The notes under the pieces: generated by a model
Database searches by the model: none
Told to the model about the DNA's origin: nothing
Seen by the model: only the letters and a program-made list of their open reading frames with translations
Shown here: positions 26,011 through 34,280 of the stretch, in pieces
How the letters are laid out: the number at the start of each line of letters is the position of its first letter
Numbering within the stretch: the first letter of the stretch is position 1
Source of the DNA: JAAYCB01 sp012744395
GTDB lineage: Bacteria; Planctomycetota; Planctomycetia; Pirellulales; Thermoguttaceae
DNA length: 64,000 nucleotides
Direction of reading: 5' to 3'
Assembly (NCBI GenBank): GCA_028703175.1
Contig: JAQVNJ010000014.1
Coordinates: 1-64,000, forward strand
Position numbers and translations under genes: made by a program

Positions 26011-26190
26011 TTCGCGAAAGCGCTGCCCGACATGATGTCCCTGCAAGGCGACACGACCACGATTCTCTGCGCTGCTCCGGTCGCCTACTGTCGCCAGATT
26101 CCCATCGACCATGTCGAGAGCGGTCTCCGGAGGGGAGATAGGCGCGCCCCTTTCTCTGAAGAGATAGATCACCGGCCCACGTTGCTTCCT
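26011..26190 (+). pseudogene. Fossil fragment of a WecB-like UDP-GlcNAc 2-epimerase
   Basis: Translation of the plus strand gives QGDTTTILCAAPVAYCRQIP, then HVESGLRRGDRRAPFSEEI and DHRPT. These line up with the non-hydrolysing epimerase block (GDTTT...IPVGHVEAGLR...PFPEEANRRLT). Everything before and after is missing or unrecognisable: the frame runs on into unrelated sequence and the nucleotide-binding start is not seen. It abuts the frameshifted lipoprotein gene at 26189. WecB makes the ManNAc precursor that often accompanies WecA, and a wecA-like gene lies nearby, so this looks like a decayed surface-polysaccharide locus. Confidence 0.6.
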
Positions 26191-26792
26191 ACCGCGACGC
26201 GAGTTCGAACTGCCAGTAATTCGGCCCCGGGAGGATGTCTCCCCTCAAATCAGTCTGGATGTTGTACCTCTCGGGCACCCGGCGCGCGCGGCGATTCGTC
26301 CGTCTCGTTGGCCATTGTGATCCGGACCGTGTGACGCCCGATGACAGCCCCCATTCTTCCGTCCGTGAAACGCAGCTCATACATCCCCTGGGCGTCGGTC
26401 ACTCCAGTCGACGGCTGGCCCTTGTCTGGTCGGAACTCCACAATCGCCCCTTCAAGCGGCAGACCATCGATCATGACTTGCCCCCTCACCGGGCTCAACT
26501 CGGGGCCGCTTTCCCTGCTGCCGGCACGCCTGTGTCCAGCGTCAGGCCGGCAGCCCAGCCGGTCGACCGGCGTTGAAATCCGGCCAGGCAAGGCGATCCG
26601 GCGCAGGAGGCAGAGGCCGCGGAAGGGCCTCCTTTCCCGGCAATTGAGCAGCCGTCGTTCGGCGCACGGCCCGAGGCCGGACTTGCAGGCGCGGCCCCCG
26701 CCGGAAACCCGGTCCGGCGCAAATTCGATGATCGCAATCACGATCAAGAGCCCTGCAAACGTCGAACTGCGTTGTCCGCGTAGAATACCCAT
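26189..26792 (-). pseudogene. Frameshifted carboxypeptidase-regulatory-like lipoprotein gene
   Basis: The first frame (26792 to 26250) ends in a good family core: VRGQVMIDGLPLEGAIVEFR, GVTDAQGMYELRF and GRHTVRITM. It then stops after NETDESPRAPGAREVQHPD, where relatives continue to a final strand. That final strand is in another frame of the same strand (ending 26189): RRVPERYNIQTDLRGDI and YWQFELASR. A single indel near 26270-26290 would rejoin them. The N-terminal 100 residues are also unlike the family (no clear lipobox), so more than one lesion is likely. A sequencing error cannot be excluded. Confidence 0.6.
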
Positions 26793-26826
26793 GATCGCCT
26801 CTGGTGGAGTTCAGGGGTCAGGCAAG

Positions 26827-26850
26827 GTTCCCAAGCTGGAGCTTGGGAAC
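26827..26850. repeat. 24-bp palindromic repeat, copy 2
   Basis: Perfect arms GTTCCCAAGC (26827-26836) and GCTTGGGAAC (26841-26850) around TGGA. Same family as the copies at 21314, 32987, 33032 and 36941. Confidence 0.8.
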
Positions 26851-26870
26851 CAGGAACGAAAACGGAAACC

Positions 26871-26899
26871 TGATGGCTGATGGCTGACGGCTGATGGCT
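26871..26899. repeat. Short tandem repeat of a TGATGGC-type unit
   Basis: Four consecutive near-copies of TGATGGC / TGACGGC occur just before the C69 peptidase stop. It is in the non-coding gap 26793-26923. Confidence 0.6.
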
Positions 26900-26923
26900 A
26901 CCCGCTGACCGCTCTTCCCGCGC

Positions 26924-28498
26924 TCACCACTTCTCATCATATTTCGTCCACAACAGGTCGCCCAACCTCCAGTAGGCCTCGGTGGCTCGGGCGCAAGACG
27001 CGCAGCTCTGCCGCGTGAGGAAGTCGCGGGCCGCGGCGGGGCCTTTTTCCTTGATCAGGGCGGCTGCCCGGGCGGCGATGTCTTGCTGCGCGGCGAGGAA
27101 CTGTTCCTGCATCGGGTCGCGGACCGCGGCCACGTCTTTGCGCATGTCGCCCCAGCGGTGGGCCGCGATCGTCGCCACCCGATTGTACGCCCACCAGGCC
27201 GAGCGGCGGCTGAAGCCGGTCGTGCGGCCGTCGATCTGATAATCCTCCGGCAGGTTCGCAATCCCGGCATAGAGGGGCACGTAGGTGGTCATCGCCGGAT
27301 TGCCGTAGCCGAACCAGACGATTCCGCCGACCGCGTCGGGGAGCCACGGGCGCGACTGCGTCACGGTGGCGTACATGCAGTACCAGCGGGCGATCGGCCG
27401 TTCGCCCCGCCATCCCCAACCGCCGTTGATCCGCAGCATCCGGTTCATTTCGTAGGGCATGAAGGGGTTGGCCAGCGGGCTCTTGACGGTCATTCCCTTC
27501 TCGTCGGTCACCGTGAGGTCCTTGACCATGTCGTAGTCGGTCCCTTCGAAAGTGTCGCGAAACAGCTCCATGATCTTCTCCGGACCGACCGGTTGCTCCG
27601 GTTTGACCGAGAAGGGGAAGACGTTGCCGTTGGCGGGCAGTTGGAGCGAAGGGGCCAACAGGTCGAGCACCCGCCACTCGCGGCGCGTCGTGGCGAAGGT
27701 CGTCCGCCCCTGGGGATTGTAGGCCTCGTAGAAGCGGAAGGGCCGGCCGCTTTCCTCCGACCAGTACCCCTTCTGTTTGGCCAGTTCGACGACGTTCTTC
27801 GAGGCCATGAAGTAATCCGGATTGGCCAGGTCGAGCTGGCCGATCCGCGCGGCGTTGGCGACGACCGAGACGTGGTCGTCGGGCACGCGCTGGGCGGCCC
27901 AGGCGGCCCCCACCGCTCCTTCGCCCGGCCCGACGATCTCCATCAGCCAGACCTCTTGGGGATCGGCGATCGTGAGAGCCTCGCCCAGGTCGCACCAGCC
28001 ATATTTCTCGATCAGCGCGCCGCCGATGCGGATCGCCTCGCGCGCGGTGGCGGCGCGCTCGAGCATCAGGACGGCGAGCGTCTCGCAGTCGATCAGCCCC
28101 TTGTCGCTCTTGAGTTCCTCGCGGCCTTCGAAGGTCGATTCGCCGATCGCCAACTGCCGCTCATTCATCGCCGCGTAGGCCGGGGCGAGATAGGCGAACG
28201 TTCGGGCCGCCTCGGGAATCCTGCCGGTGGTCTGCCGCCCGTAGCGCTCCATCGGCCCGCTGTCGTCATCGCTGCGCTTGGCGAGCAAGCGGGATGCCCC
28301 CGGCTGGTGCTCCTTGGCCGGGACGACGGCGATTTGCGAGCCGGTGCGATGGCTGTCGCAGGTGTGCGAAGTGATCACGGAGCCGTCGGTCGAGGCGGCC
28401 TTGCCGACCATGATCGAGGTGCAGGACCGGGCAGGGCGAGAGACAACGATCAGCAGTGCGGCGGCCAGAAGAACAGCGGGGAATCGGGCTTTGGACAC
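26924..28498 (-). CDS. Exported C69-family dipeptidase (524 aa)
   Basis: Secreted peptidase of the C69 (dipeptidase A) family of N-terminal nucleophile hydrolases. The signal peptide (residues 1-25, PAVLLAAALLIVVSRPARS) is followed directly by Cys26 in SCTSIMVGKAASTDGS, the expected nucleophile once the leader is removed. Later motifs include FAYLAPAYAAMNERQLAIGE, CETLAVLMLERAATARE and IADPQEVWLMEI. Length fits the family. The start is a GTG at 28498 with AGGAG 7 nt upstream. Peptide uptake or turnover outside the cell is likely. It runs toward the 26827 palindrome and mini-tandem repeat, with no operon partner. Confidence 0.9.
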   Translation of the reverse strand: MSKARFPAVLLAAALLIVVSRPARSCTSIMVGKAASTDGSVITSHTCDSHRTGSQIAVVPAKEHQPGASRLLAKRSDDDSGPMERYGRQTTGRIPEAARTFAYLAPAYAAMNERQLAIGESTFEGREELKSDKGLIDCETLAVLMLERAATAREAIRIGGALIEKYGWCDLGEALTIADPQEVWLMEIVGPGEGAVGAAWAAQRVPDDHVSVVANAARIGQLDLANPDYFMASKNVVELAKQKGYWSEESGRPFRFYEAYNPQGRTTFATTRREWRVLDLLAPSLQLPANGNVFPFSVKPEQPVGPEKIMELFRDTFEGTDYDMVKDLTVTDEKGMTVKSPLANPFMPYEMNRMLRINGGWGWRGERPIARWYCMYATVTQSRPWLPDAVGGIVWFGYGNPAMTTYVPLYAGIANLPEDYQIDGRTTGFSRRSAWWAYNRVATIAAHRWGDMRKDVAAVRDPMQEQFLAAQQDIAARAAALIKEKGPAAARDFLTRQSCASCARATEAYWRLGDLLWTKYDEKW

Positions 28499-28628
28499 AA
28501 GCTTTCTCCTGAAGGCAAGCCGGCCAGTGCAATGGATTCCGGGTCGGGGGGGCGTGCTTCGCCGGTGGTCGGCCAGAACGGCCCCCGCGGGCCGCGCGCT
28601 GCACAGCAAGCGCCGGACGACCGGTCCG

Positions 28629-29360
28629 CTACACATATTCCTGGTACAAGGGCGTGATCACCAACTCGTGAACGCGCGCCCGCGGATGGAGCCTGGCCAG
28701 CGCCACGACCATCGCGGCGATGTCTTCCGGCAGGAGCATCTTGGCGCGCTTCTCCGGCGGGACCGGGACGGGGCGTTCCGCCAGGATCGGCGTGTTGACC
28801 TCGCCCGGGTAGATATTCGTCACGTGGATGCCGTGGCTGCTTTCCTCCAGGCCGACGGCGGCGCCGAGTGCGGTCATGGCGGACTTCGATGCGCAATAGC
28901 CGGTGCCGGCGAGCTTCGAGGCCCGCTTGCCGGCGATCGAGGAGATGTTCACGACCAGGCCGCCGCCCTGCCGGCGCATGCCCGGCAGGGCGAAGTGCAG
29001 GCAATAGAACGCGCCGCTGGCGTTCGTGCCGAGCATCTTGTCCCAGTCGGCCGGATCGAGTTGATCGAAGGTGCGGCGGGCCACGTTCACGCCGGCGCTG
29101 TTGACGAGGATGTCGAGCCCGCCGAATTGCTCGGCAATCCAGTCGAACATCGCCCTGACGCTTTGGCGGTCCGCCACGTCGCAGGCCCGCCTGAGGATGC
29201 GGGGCTCGCCCTGCCACGCGGCGGCGGCCTGCTCGAGTCTCTCCCGGTTGCGGCCGCAGATTGCCACGCGGCAGCCCTCGGCGGCCAGCGCCCGCGCGAT
29301 GCCCAGCCCGATGCCGCTGCCGCCGCCGGTCACAAGGACGCGTTTTCCACGAATCTCCAT
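28629..29360 (-). CDS. Short-chain dehydrogenase/reductase (243 aa)
   Basis: Classical SDR with NAD(P) motif TGGGSGIG near residue 11, NSAGVN, and the catalytic YCASK segment. CGRNRERLEQ after the second strand contains Arg at the place that favours NADPH. Substrate not visible. The ATG at 29360 has AGGAG upstream. The gene is divergent from the MoxR-associated cluster, with a 182-nt shared promoter region, but a functional link is not implied. Confidence 0.9.
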   Translation of the reverse strand: MEIRGKRVLVTGGGSGIGLGIARALAAEGCRVAICGRNRERLEQAAAAWQGEPRILRRACDVADRQSVRAMFDWIAEQFGGLDILVNSAGVNVARRTFDQLDPADWDKMLGTNASGAFYCLHFALPGMRRQGGGLVVNISSIAGKRASKLAGTGYCASKSAMTALGAAVGLEESSHGIHVTNIYPGEVNTPILAERPVPVPPEKRAKMLLPEDIAAMVVALARLHPRARVHELVITPLYQEYV

Positions 29361-29542
29361 CCGATCGACTCCTCAGGCAGATTTCCCAGGTGCTGGCCGT
29401 GCTCTCCACGTTTTACCCGCGCCGGGGCGGATTTCAAAGGGGACGGCCCCGCTTTTCGCGGCCGCCGCCAGAGGCGCGGTGAAGGCGGGGCCGCCGGCCG
29501 AACACCCGGCGACGGTTGCCCAGTCCGGGCGATTGGAAAATA

Positions 29543-30430
29543 ATGGACTCCATGACGCCAGGAGACGCCCAGCTCGACACGACGATCGAGATCGTCACGC
29601 CGGAGAACATCGCCTTCCGGTATCAGGTTGCCGGCCCGTTCCGCCGCCTGCCGGCTTTCCTGCTCGATGTCGCCCTGCAAACGCTGATCTGGTGGGCCGG
29701 CGGCGGGCTGCTGGCGATGCTCTTCGGCGCGGTCGGGCTGGCCGGCCTGGGATTCGGCTTCTGGCTGATCTTGTGGTTTGTCCTCTCCTGGTTCTACGGC
29801 GGCCTGTTCGAGACATACTGCAACGGCCAGACGCCCGGCAAACGGATGATGCGCATCCGCGTGATTGCCTCCGACGGGCAGCCGATCAACGGCTTGCAGG
29901 CGGTCTTGCGCAACCTGCTGCGGGCGATCGACGGCCAGCCGCTTTTCACCTACCAGCTTGGGCTCTTCTCGGCGATGATGAACGACCGCTTCCAGCGGCT
30001 CGGCGATCTGGCCTCGGGCACGATGGTCGTCGTCGATGAGCGCGAGCGTTTCCGGGGGATTCTCCAGATCGACGAGCCGGAGGTGCTGCGCTTGGCCCGC
30101 CAGATTCCGGCGACCTTTCAGGCCGCCCCATCGCTTGCGCGGACGCTGGCGGCTTACGCCGAGCGGCGCCTGGGCCTTCCCGTTCCTCGGCGGATCGAAA
30201 TCGCCCGGCATCTGGCCGACCCGCTCGCTCGCCGCTTCGGTCTGCCGGCGGACACCAGTCCGGACCACCTGCTCTGCGCCGCGTATCAGAGGACGTTCGT
30301 GGCGGACGATCCCGCGCGCTGGCAGTCCAGCGGCGTCCCGCTCACGCCATCCGCCGCGCTGGTTGCCGAACCGGCCGCGCGCGCGGCCGGCCACAGTCCG
30401 TTTGTCAGCCAACCCCCAGCCGCCGGTTAA
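29543..30430 (+). CDS. RDD-family membrane protein (295 aa)
   Basis: First gene of a tight seven-gene cluster. The N-terminal half is an RDD domain with two or three transmembrane segments: FRRLPAFLLDVALQTLIWW, then WLILWFVLSWFYGGLFE, then GQTPGKRMMRIRVI, and RLGDLASGTMVV. The C-terminal half (from about residue 170) is soluble and helical. RDD proteins are often beside MoxR genes; their function is poorly known. The ATG at 29543 is preferred over a TTG at 29516. The next gene starts 1 nt after the stop. Confidence 0.85.
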   Translation: MDSMTPGDAQLDTTIEIVTPENIAFRYQVAGPFRRLPAFLLDVALQTLIWWAGGGLLAMLFGAVGLAGLGFGFWLILWFVLSWFYGGLFETYCNGQTPGKRMMRIRVIASDGQPINGLQAVLRNLLRAIDGQPLFTYQLGLFSAMMNDRFQRLGDLASGTMVVVDERERFRGILQIDEPEVLRLARQIPATFQAAPSLARTLAAYAERRLGLPVPRRIEIARHLADPLARRFGLPADTSPDHLLCAAYQRTFVADDPARWQSSGVPLTPSAALVAEPAARAAGHSPFVSQPPAAG

Positions 30431-30431
30431 A

Positions 30432-31391
30432 ATGAGAGTCTCCGACCTGTTGCAGTCACGGCAGAAGAACTGGGGTGAGTTGGAGTCGCTCTGCGTCCGG
30501 CTCGAGACGTGGAAGGGTCTGCGGCGCGATCCGGCGGGCGCGACGCGGTTCGCCGCGCTGTACCGTTCGCTGTGCGCCGATCTGGCCCTGGCCGAGGCCT
30601 ACCAGCTTCCGCCCGAGACGGTCCGCTACCTGCATCGGCTCGTGGGCCGCGCCCATAACCAGCTCTATCGCAGCCGCCAGTTCACGATCTCCGCCTGGAC
30701 GCGGTCGCTGCTGGTCGACGTCCCGCGGCGGCTGTTTGGCGACAACTGCCTCCGCCTGGCATTCTGCATCTTCTGGGGCGCGTTCCTGGTTGCCGCGCTG
30801 CTGGCGGCGCGGCAGCCGGGTTTCACCGAGCAATTGCTCGGCAAGGAAATGATCCAGCAGATGGAGGAGATGTATGCCACGCCGATCCGCGCGCTGGATC
30901 CGGCCGGGCGCGGTCTGATGCTCGGTTTCTACGTGTTCAACAACGCGGGCATCGGCTTGCGGTGTTTCGCCTTCGGCCTCGTCTTCGGCGTGGGCGGTGT
31001 GCTGGTGACCGTTTATAATGCGACGCAGCTCGGCGCGGTGTTCGGCCACATGTCAACCGTCGGGCAGTGGGGGAACTTCTCGGAATTCGTCACGGCCCAC
31101 GGCCCGTTCGAGCTGACGGCAATCGTCTTGTCGGCGGCCGCCGGCATGCGAATGGGCTTCGCCCTGGTCGACACCGGCGGGCTGCGGCGGATCGCCGCGC
31201 TCGAGCGGGCGGCGGGCGAGGCGATGCCCGTGGCTTGCGCGGCCGTGCTTCTCTTCGTCCTGGCGGCCCTGATCGAGGCCTTCATCTCCCCATCGCCGCT
31301 GCCCTACGGCGTCAAGGCCGGCGTGGCCGTGCTTTCCGCCGCCCTGCTGATGCTCTACTTCGTCGGCCTCGGAATGCCGCGAGGAGATTGA
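30432..31391 (+). CDS. SpoIIM-like (stage II sporulation protein M family) membrane protein (319 aa)
   Basis: Soluble helical N-terminal part (RFAALYRSLCADLALAEAYQ, then YLHRLVGRAHNQLYR, both typical of this family in MoxR clusters) and then five or six transmembrane helices, with FVFNNAGIGLRCFAFGL-like and LTAIVLSAAAGMRMGFAL segments. The family name is historical; planctomycetes do not sporulate. One nt separates it from the RDD gene and 2 nt from the next gene, so the cluster is almost certainly one transcript. Confidence 0.88.
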   Translation: MRVSDLLQSRQKNWGELESLCVRLETWKGLRRDPAGATRFAALYRSLCADLALAEAYQLPPETVRYLHRLVGRAHNQLYRSRQFTISAWTRSLLVDVPRRLFGDNCLRLAFCIFWGAFLVAALLAARQPGFTEQLLGKEMIQQMEEMYATPIRALDPAGRGLMLGFYVFNNAGIGLRCFAFGLVFGVGGVLVTVYNATQLGAVFGHMSTVGQWGNFSEFVTAHGPFELTAIVLSAAAGMRMGFALVDTGGLRRIAALERAAGEAMPVACAAVLLFVLAALIEAFISPSPLPYGVKAGVAVLSAALLMLYFVGLGMPRGD

Positions 31392-31393
31392 CC

Positions 31394-32188
31394 GTGCAGC
31401 TCGATCGTGCCCGCATCGCCATCCGCTCCCGCACGAAGGCCGACGTGATCGACCTGGCCCTGAAGGTGATCCGCGTCTTCGCCGGTCCGCTCCTGGCCTG
31501 GCTCGCGGCGGGGGCCGCGCCGATGTTTTTCCTCAACCGCTGGCTCCTGGCCGGTTTCCAGGTGTACGATTTCGTCTGGGAAATCCCCTTCAGCTACATG
31601 TTTCTCACGGCCGTTCTTGTCTTCCTGGAGATGCCCCTGGTGACAGCGCTGATCACGCTGTTTCTTGGGCAGGCCGTTTTTCTCCATAAGCCCAATGCCC
31701 GGTCCATCGCCCGCGACTTCCTCCGCGCGCTGCCGCAGTTGATCGTCTACCAGGTTCTGCTGCGGCCAGTCTCCATCTTCCATCCCTTTCTGAACGAAGT
31801 CATCCTGCTCGAACGGAATCCCTTGCGAAACAAGCGGGGAACGACCACCTGGTCTCGCAGCCGGGAACTGCACCGCGGCGAGTCGAGCGACCTGGTCGTC
31901 CAGGGATTCCTTCACTTCTGTCTCGGGCTGGTGTTGTTCGGAACGACATGGTTCTCGCTGGCGGCCCTGCGGACCCTGCTGTTGGGCGACTGGGATCTGC
32001 TGACGGGGGCCGCGTTGGACCAGCCGATGTACACGACCTATTATCACCTCCTGCTCTGGAGCATCGTGGGCTACACCGCCGTCTTGCGGTTTCTCAGCTA
32101 TCTGAACCTGCGGATTCGCCGCGAAGGCTGGGACGTGGAACTACAGGTTCGCGCGGAACGCGCCCGGCTGGCGAGACAAGTCGTATGA
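31394..32188 (+). CDS. Polytopic membrane protein of the MoxR cluster, unknown (264 aa)
   Basis: I do not recognise a family. About four transmembrane segments are visible (FAGPLLAWLAAGAAPMFFL, FLTAVLVFLEMPLVTALITL, FLHFCLGLVLFGTTWFSLAAL, LLLWSIVGYTAVLRFLSYL). A soluble part between them includes an Arg-rich LERNPLRNKRGTTTW. The GTG start has GAGGAG 7 nt upstream. It overlaps the DUF4129 gene by 4 nt (ATGA). Its conservation among planctomycete MoxR clusters would be worth checking. Confidence 0.75.
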   Translation: MQLDRARIAIRSRTKADVIDLALKVIRVFAGPLLAWLAAGAAPMFFLNRWLLAGFQVYDFVWEIPFSYMFLTAVLVFLEMPLVTALITLFLGQAVFLHKPNARSIARDFLRALPQLIVYQVLLRPVSIFHPFLNEVILLERNPLRNKRGTTTWSRSRELHRGESSDLVVQGFLHFCLGLVLFGTTWFSLAALRTLLLGDWDLLTGAALDQPMYTTYYHLLLWSIVGYTAVLRFLSYLNLRIRREGWDVELQVRAERARLARQVV

Positions 32189-32934
32189 GTTCGCTCCTCC
32201 CCCCGCATGCCGCCGCCCTGCTCGCCCCGGCCGCCCCGGCCGCCACCGCTGTCACGGTGGCCGAGGCCGACGGCTCGGTGGCCGCCGGGCGGGAAGCACT
32301 CGCGCAGTGGGGCCGCTATCCGTGGTACGACAAGGCACGCGACGGTCTGCAACCGGTTGAGTTGGCCGAGCCTTGGGATTGGAGTTGGTTGCTGGACTGG
32401 CTCAACCTCCGCATCGGCCCGCTGGGAGGCTCTGGGGACTGGCTGCACACGGCCGCCTGGGTGCTGATTGCCCTGCTGTTTGCGTTGCTCGCCTGGTTTC
32501 TTCTTCGGGCCTACCGGCGGCGCAGCCCGGCCCTGCCGGCGCTGGTCGAAGCGGAGGGTGACTCGCCGGAGGAAGCACAGCGCCGCTACGAGGCGCTGCC
32601 CGAGGCGGCCGGCCGCCGCCGCAGCGGGCTCCGCGAGGAATCGCGGCGGCAGTACCTGGCCGGCAACTACGACGAGGCGATCGTTTACCTGTTCAGCCAT
32701 CAACTCGTTTTCCTCGACCGCCACGAGTTGATCCATCTGGCGCGCGGCAAGACCAACCGCCAGTATCTCCGCGAGTTGGGCCCGCGGGGCCTTCTCCTGC
32801 ACTTGCTGGGCCGGACGACCTCCGCTTTCGAAGACGTCTTCTTCGGCGGTCGGTCGATCGGCCGAGAGCGCTTCGAGCGCTGCTGGAACCAGCTCGACCA
32901 GTTCGAAGCGATGGCCGGCAAGGAGGGGGGATGA
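32185..32934 (+). CDS. DUF4129 domain protein (249 aa)
   Basis: One transmembrane helix (about residues 91-110, AAWVLIALLFALLAWFLL) separates a short N-terminal part from a cytoplasmic DUF4129-like region with REESRRQYLAGNYDEAIVYL, LDRHELIHLARGKTNRQYLREL and a C-terminal FERCWNQLDQFEAM. The DUF4129 family accompanies DUF4350 and MoxR. The start overlaps the previous stop by 4 nt and the stop is overlapped by the next start (ATGATGG), so all are translationally coupled. Confidence 0.8.
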   Translation: MSSLLPPHAAALLAPAAPAATAVTVAEADGSVAAGREALAQWGRYPWYDKARDGLQPVELAEPWDWSWLLDWLNLRIGPLGGSGDWLHTAAWVLIALLFALLAWFLLRAYRRRSPALPALVEAEGDSPEEAQRRYEALPEAAGRRRSGLREESRRQYLAGNYDEAIVYLFSHQLVFLDRHELIHLARGKTNRQYLRELGPRGLLLHLLGRTTSAFEDVFFGGRSIGRERFERCWNQLDQFEAMAGKEGG

Positions 32935-34268
32935 TGGGGAGGATTCAGGGTTCGGGGTTCAGGGTTCCGTCTTTCCTTCCCGCCTCGTTCCCAAGCTCCG
33001 GCTTGGGAACGCAGTCAGGCAATCCCAGAGGGTTGCCAAGCTGGAGCTTGGGAACCAGAGGGGGGAGGAGGCTGCGAGGCAGCAGGAGCTGCTGGCTGGG
33101 CGGATGGCTGATTGGCATCCTGCTGCCGGGCGTTCTGGGATGCGGGGGCGCGGAGTTGCAGGACGGATACGGCCAGCGGAACGGGCCGGCGGTGTTTGCC
33201 AGCGTCAACGGGACGGCCGTGTTCGCCGAAATATGCGAAGACCGGGGACACACGGTCTTCTCCTGGCCGCTGCTTTCGCCTCGGTTGGACCAGCGGGCCG
33301 ACACGATTGTCTGGTTTCCCGACGATTTCTTGCCGCCGAGCCGCGACGCCTGCCGCTGGCTCGAGCGTTGGCTGATGGCCAGGCCCAACCGGAGCCTGGT
33401 CTACGTGGGGCGCTGCTTCGACGCGGCGCCGTGGTACTGGGAGAACGTGCCGCTCGCCGGGGTCGATGCCGCCTTGCGGCAGCGAGTCGCTGCCCGCAGG
33501 AAGGCGGCCCGAGGCGAGCTGGCCGCGCGGCTTGCCGCGCTGCCCAACTCGCAAGACTGCCCGTGGTTTACCGTTCGGGGGCCGTACCAGCGGCGGCGCG
33601 TCCGCGCGCTGGAGGGCGACGCCGAGTGGCTCCGCGGCGTGGCCTCGGCGAAACTGCAAATGGAGCTTTATTGCCGGATGGCGCCGCCCCGTTCGGCGGT
33701 CACGCTGCTGGGCTCGGAGGGCGAGGCGATCGTGTTCGCGCGGCCCCTGCGCGCAAGCCGGTTGATCGTCGTGGCCAACGGTTCCTTTCTGCTGAACGCC
33801 CCGCTGGCAAACCACGAACACCGCAAACTGGCCGGCAAGCTGCTCGACGCGCTCGGGCCGCAGCCCCGGCGGATCGCCTTCCTGGAATCGGCCGCCGGCG
33901 GGCCGGGGATTTCCGATACCGATCCGTCTTTCGGGCCGCGGCTCGGACTGGAACTGATGCGGATCTGGCCCACCAACTGGATCCTGGCCCACGCCTGCCT
34001 GTTGGGGATTCTCTTCTGCTTCTGGCGATTTCCGATCTTCGGCCGTCCGATCCAGCCGCCGAGCGAGGCGGCGTCCGACTTCGGCTCGCATATTGACGCG
34101 GTGGCGCGCCTGCTTGAGCGGACCGGCGATGAGGCCTACGCCCGGCAACGGCTGCAACACTACCGGCAGATGGTCCGGCAGGAGGCGGCCGCGCAGACTG
34201 CCAATCCGCCGCCGCGCGGCGCTGCCCGCCCGCCGGGCAGACCTTACACACCAACACCTCCTGATTGA
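32931..34268 (+). CDS. DUF4350 domain protein with repeat-encoded N-terminal insert (445 aa)
   Basis: Membrane-associated protein of the MoxR cluster. Residues about 3-47 are encoded by repeat sequence: a GGTTCGGGGTTCAGGG-like stretch and two 24-bp palindromes (32987-33010, 33032-33055). Then comes a hydrophobic stretch with a lipobox-like GVLGC (about residue 71), which suggests a lipoprotein. The conserved DUF4350 part has FASVNGTAVFAEICEDRGHTV, TIVWFPDDFLPPS, RSLVYVGRCFDAAPWYWENV, LIVVANGSFLLNAPLANHEH and a C-terminal helix (LAHACLLGILFCFW). The ATG overlaps the previous stop and has AGGAGG upstream, so it is the natural start even though the repeats follow it at once. Confidence 0.8.
   Translation: MMGRIQGSGFRVPSFLPASFPSSGLGTQSGNPRGLPSWSLGTRGGRRLRGSRSCWLGGWLIGILLPGVLGCGGAELQDGYGQRNGPAVFASVNGTAVFAEICEDRGHTVFSWPLLSPRLDQRADTIVWFPDDFLPPSRDACRWLERWLMARPNRSLVYVGRCFDAAPWYWENVPLAGVDAALRQRVAARRKAARGELAARLAALPNSQDCPWFTVRGPYQRRRVRALEGDAEWLRGVASAKLQMELYCRMAPPRSAVTLLGSEGEAIVFARPLRASRLIVVANGSFLLNAPLANHEHRKLAGKLLDALGPQPRRIAFLESAAGGPGISDTDPSFGPRLGLELMRIWPTNWILAHACLLGILFCFWRFPIFGRPIQPPSEAASDFGSHIDAVARLLERTGDEAYARQRLQHYRQMVRQEAAAQTANPPPRGAARPPGRPYTPTPPD
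32987..33010. repeat. 24-bp palindromic repeat, copy 3 (inside DUF4350 coding region)
   Basis: Perfect arms GTTCCCAAGC (32987-32996) and GCTTGGGAAC (33001-33010) around a TCCG core. It is read in frame as part of the DUF4350 protein. Confidence 0.8.
33032..33055. repeat. 24-bp palindromic repeat, copy 4 (inside DUF4350 coding region)
   Basis: GTTGCCAAGC (33032-33041; one mismatch) and GCTTGGGAAC (33046-33055). It lies 21 nt after copy 3. Confidence 0.75.
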
Positions 34269-34280
34269 TTGCTGCAACCC

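Noticed and set aside
25855..26334. 159-codon frame on the plus strand as an intact gene
   Set aside because: Only its middle matches an epimerase block; both ends are non-homologous, so I report it as a fossil, not a gene.
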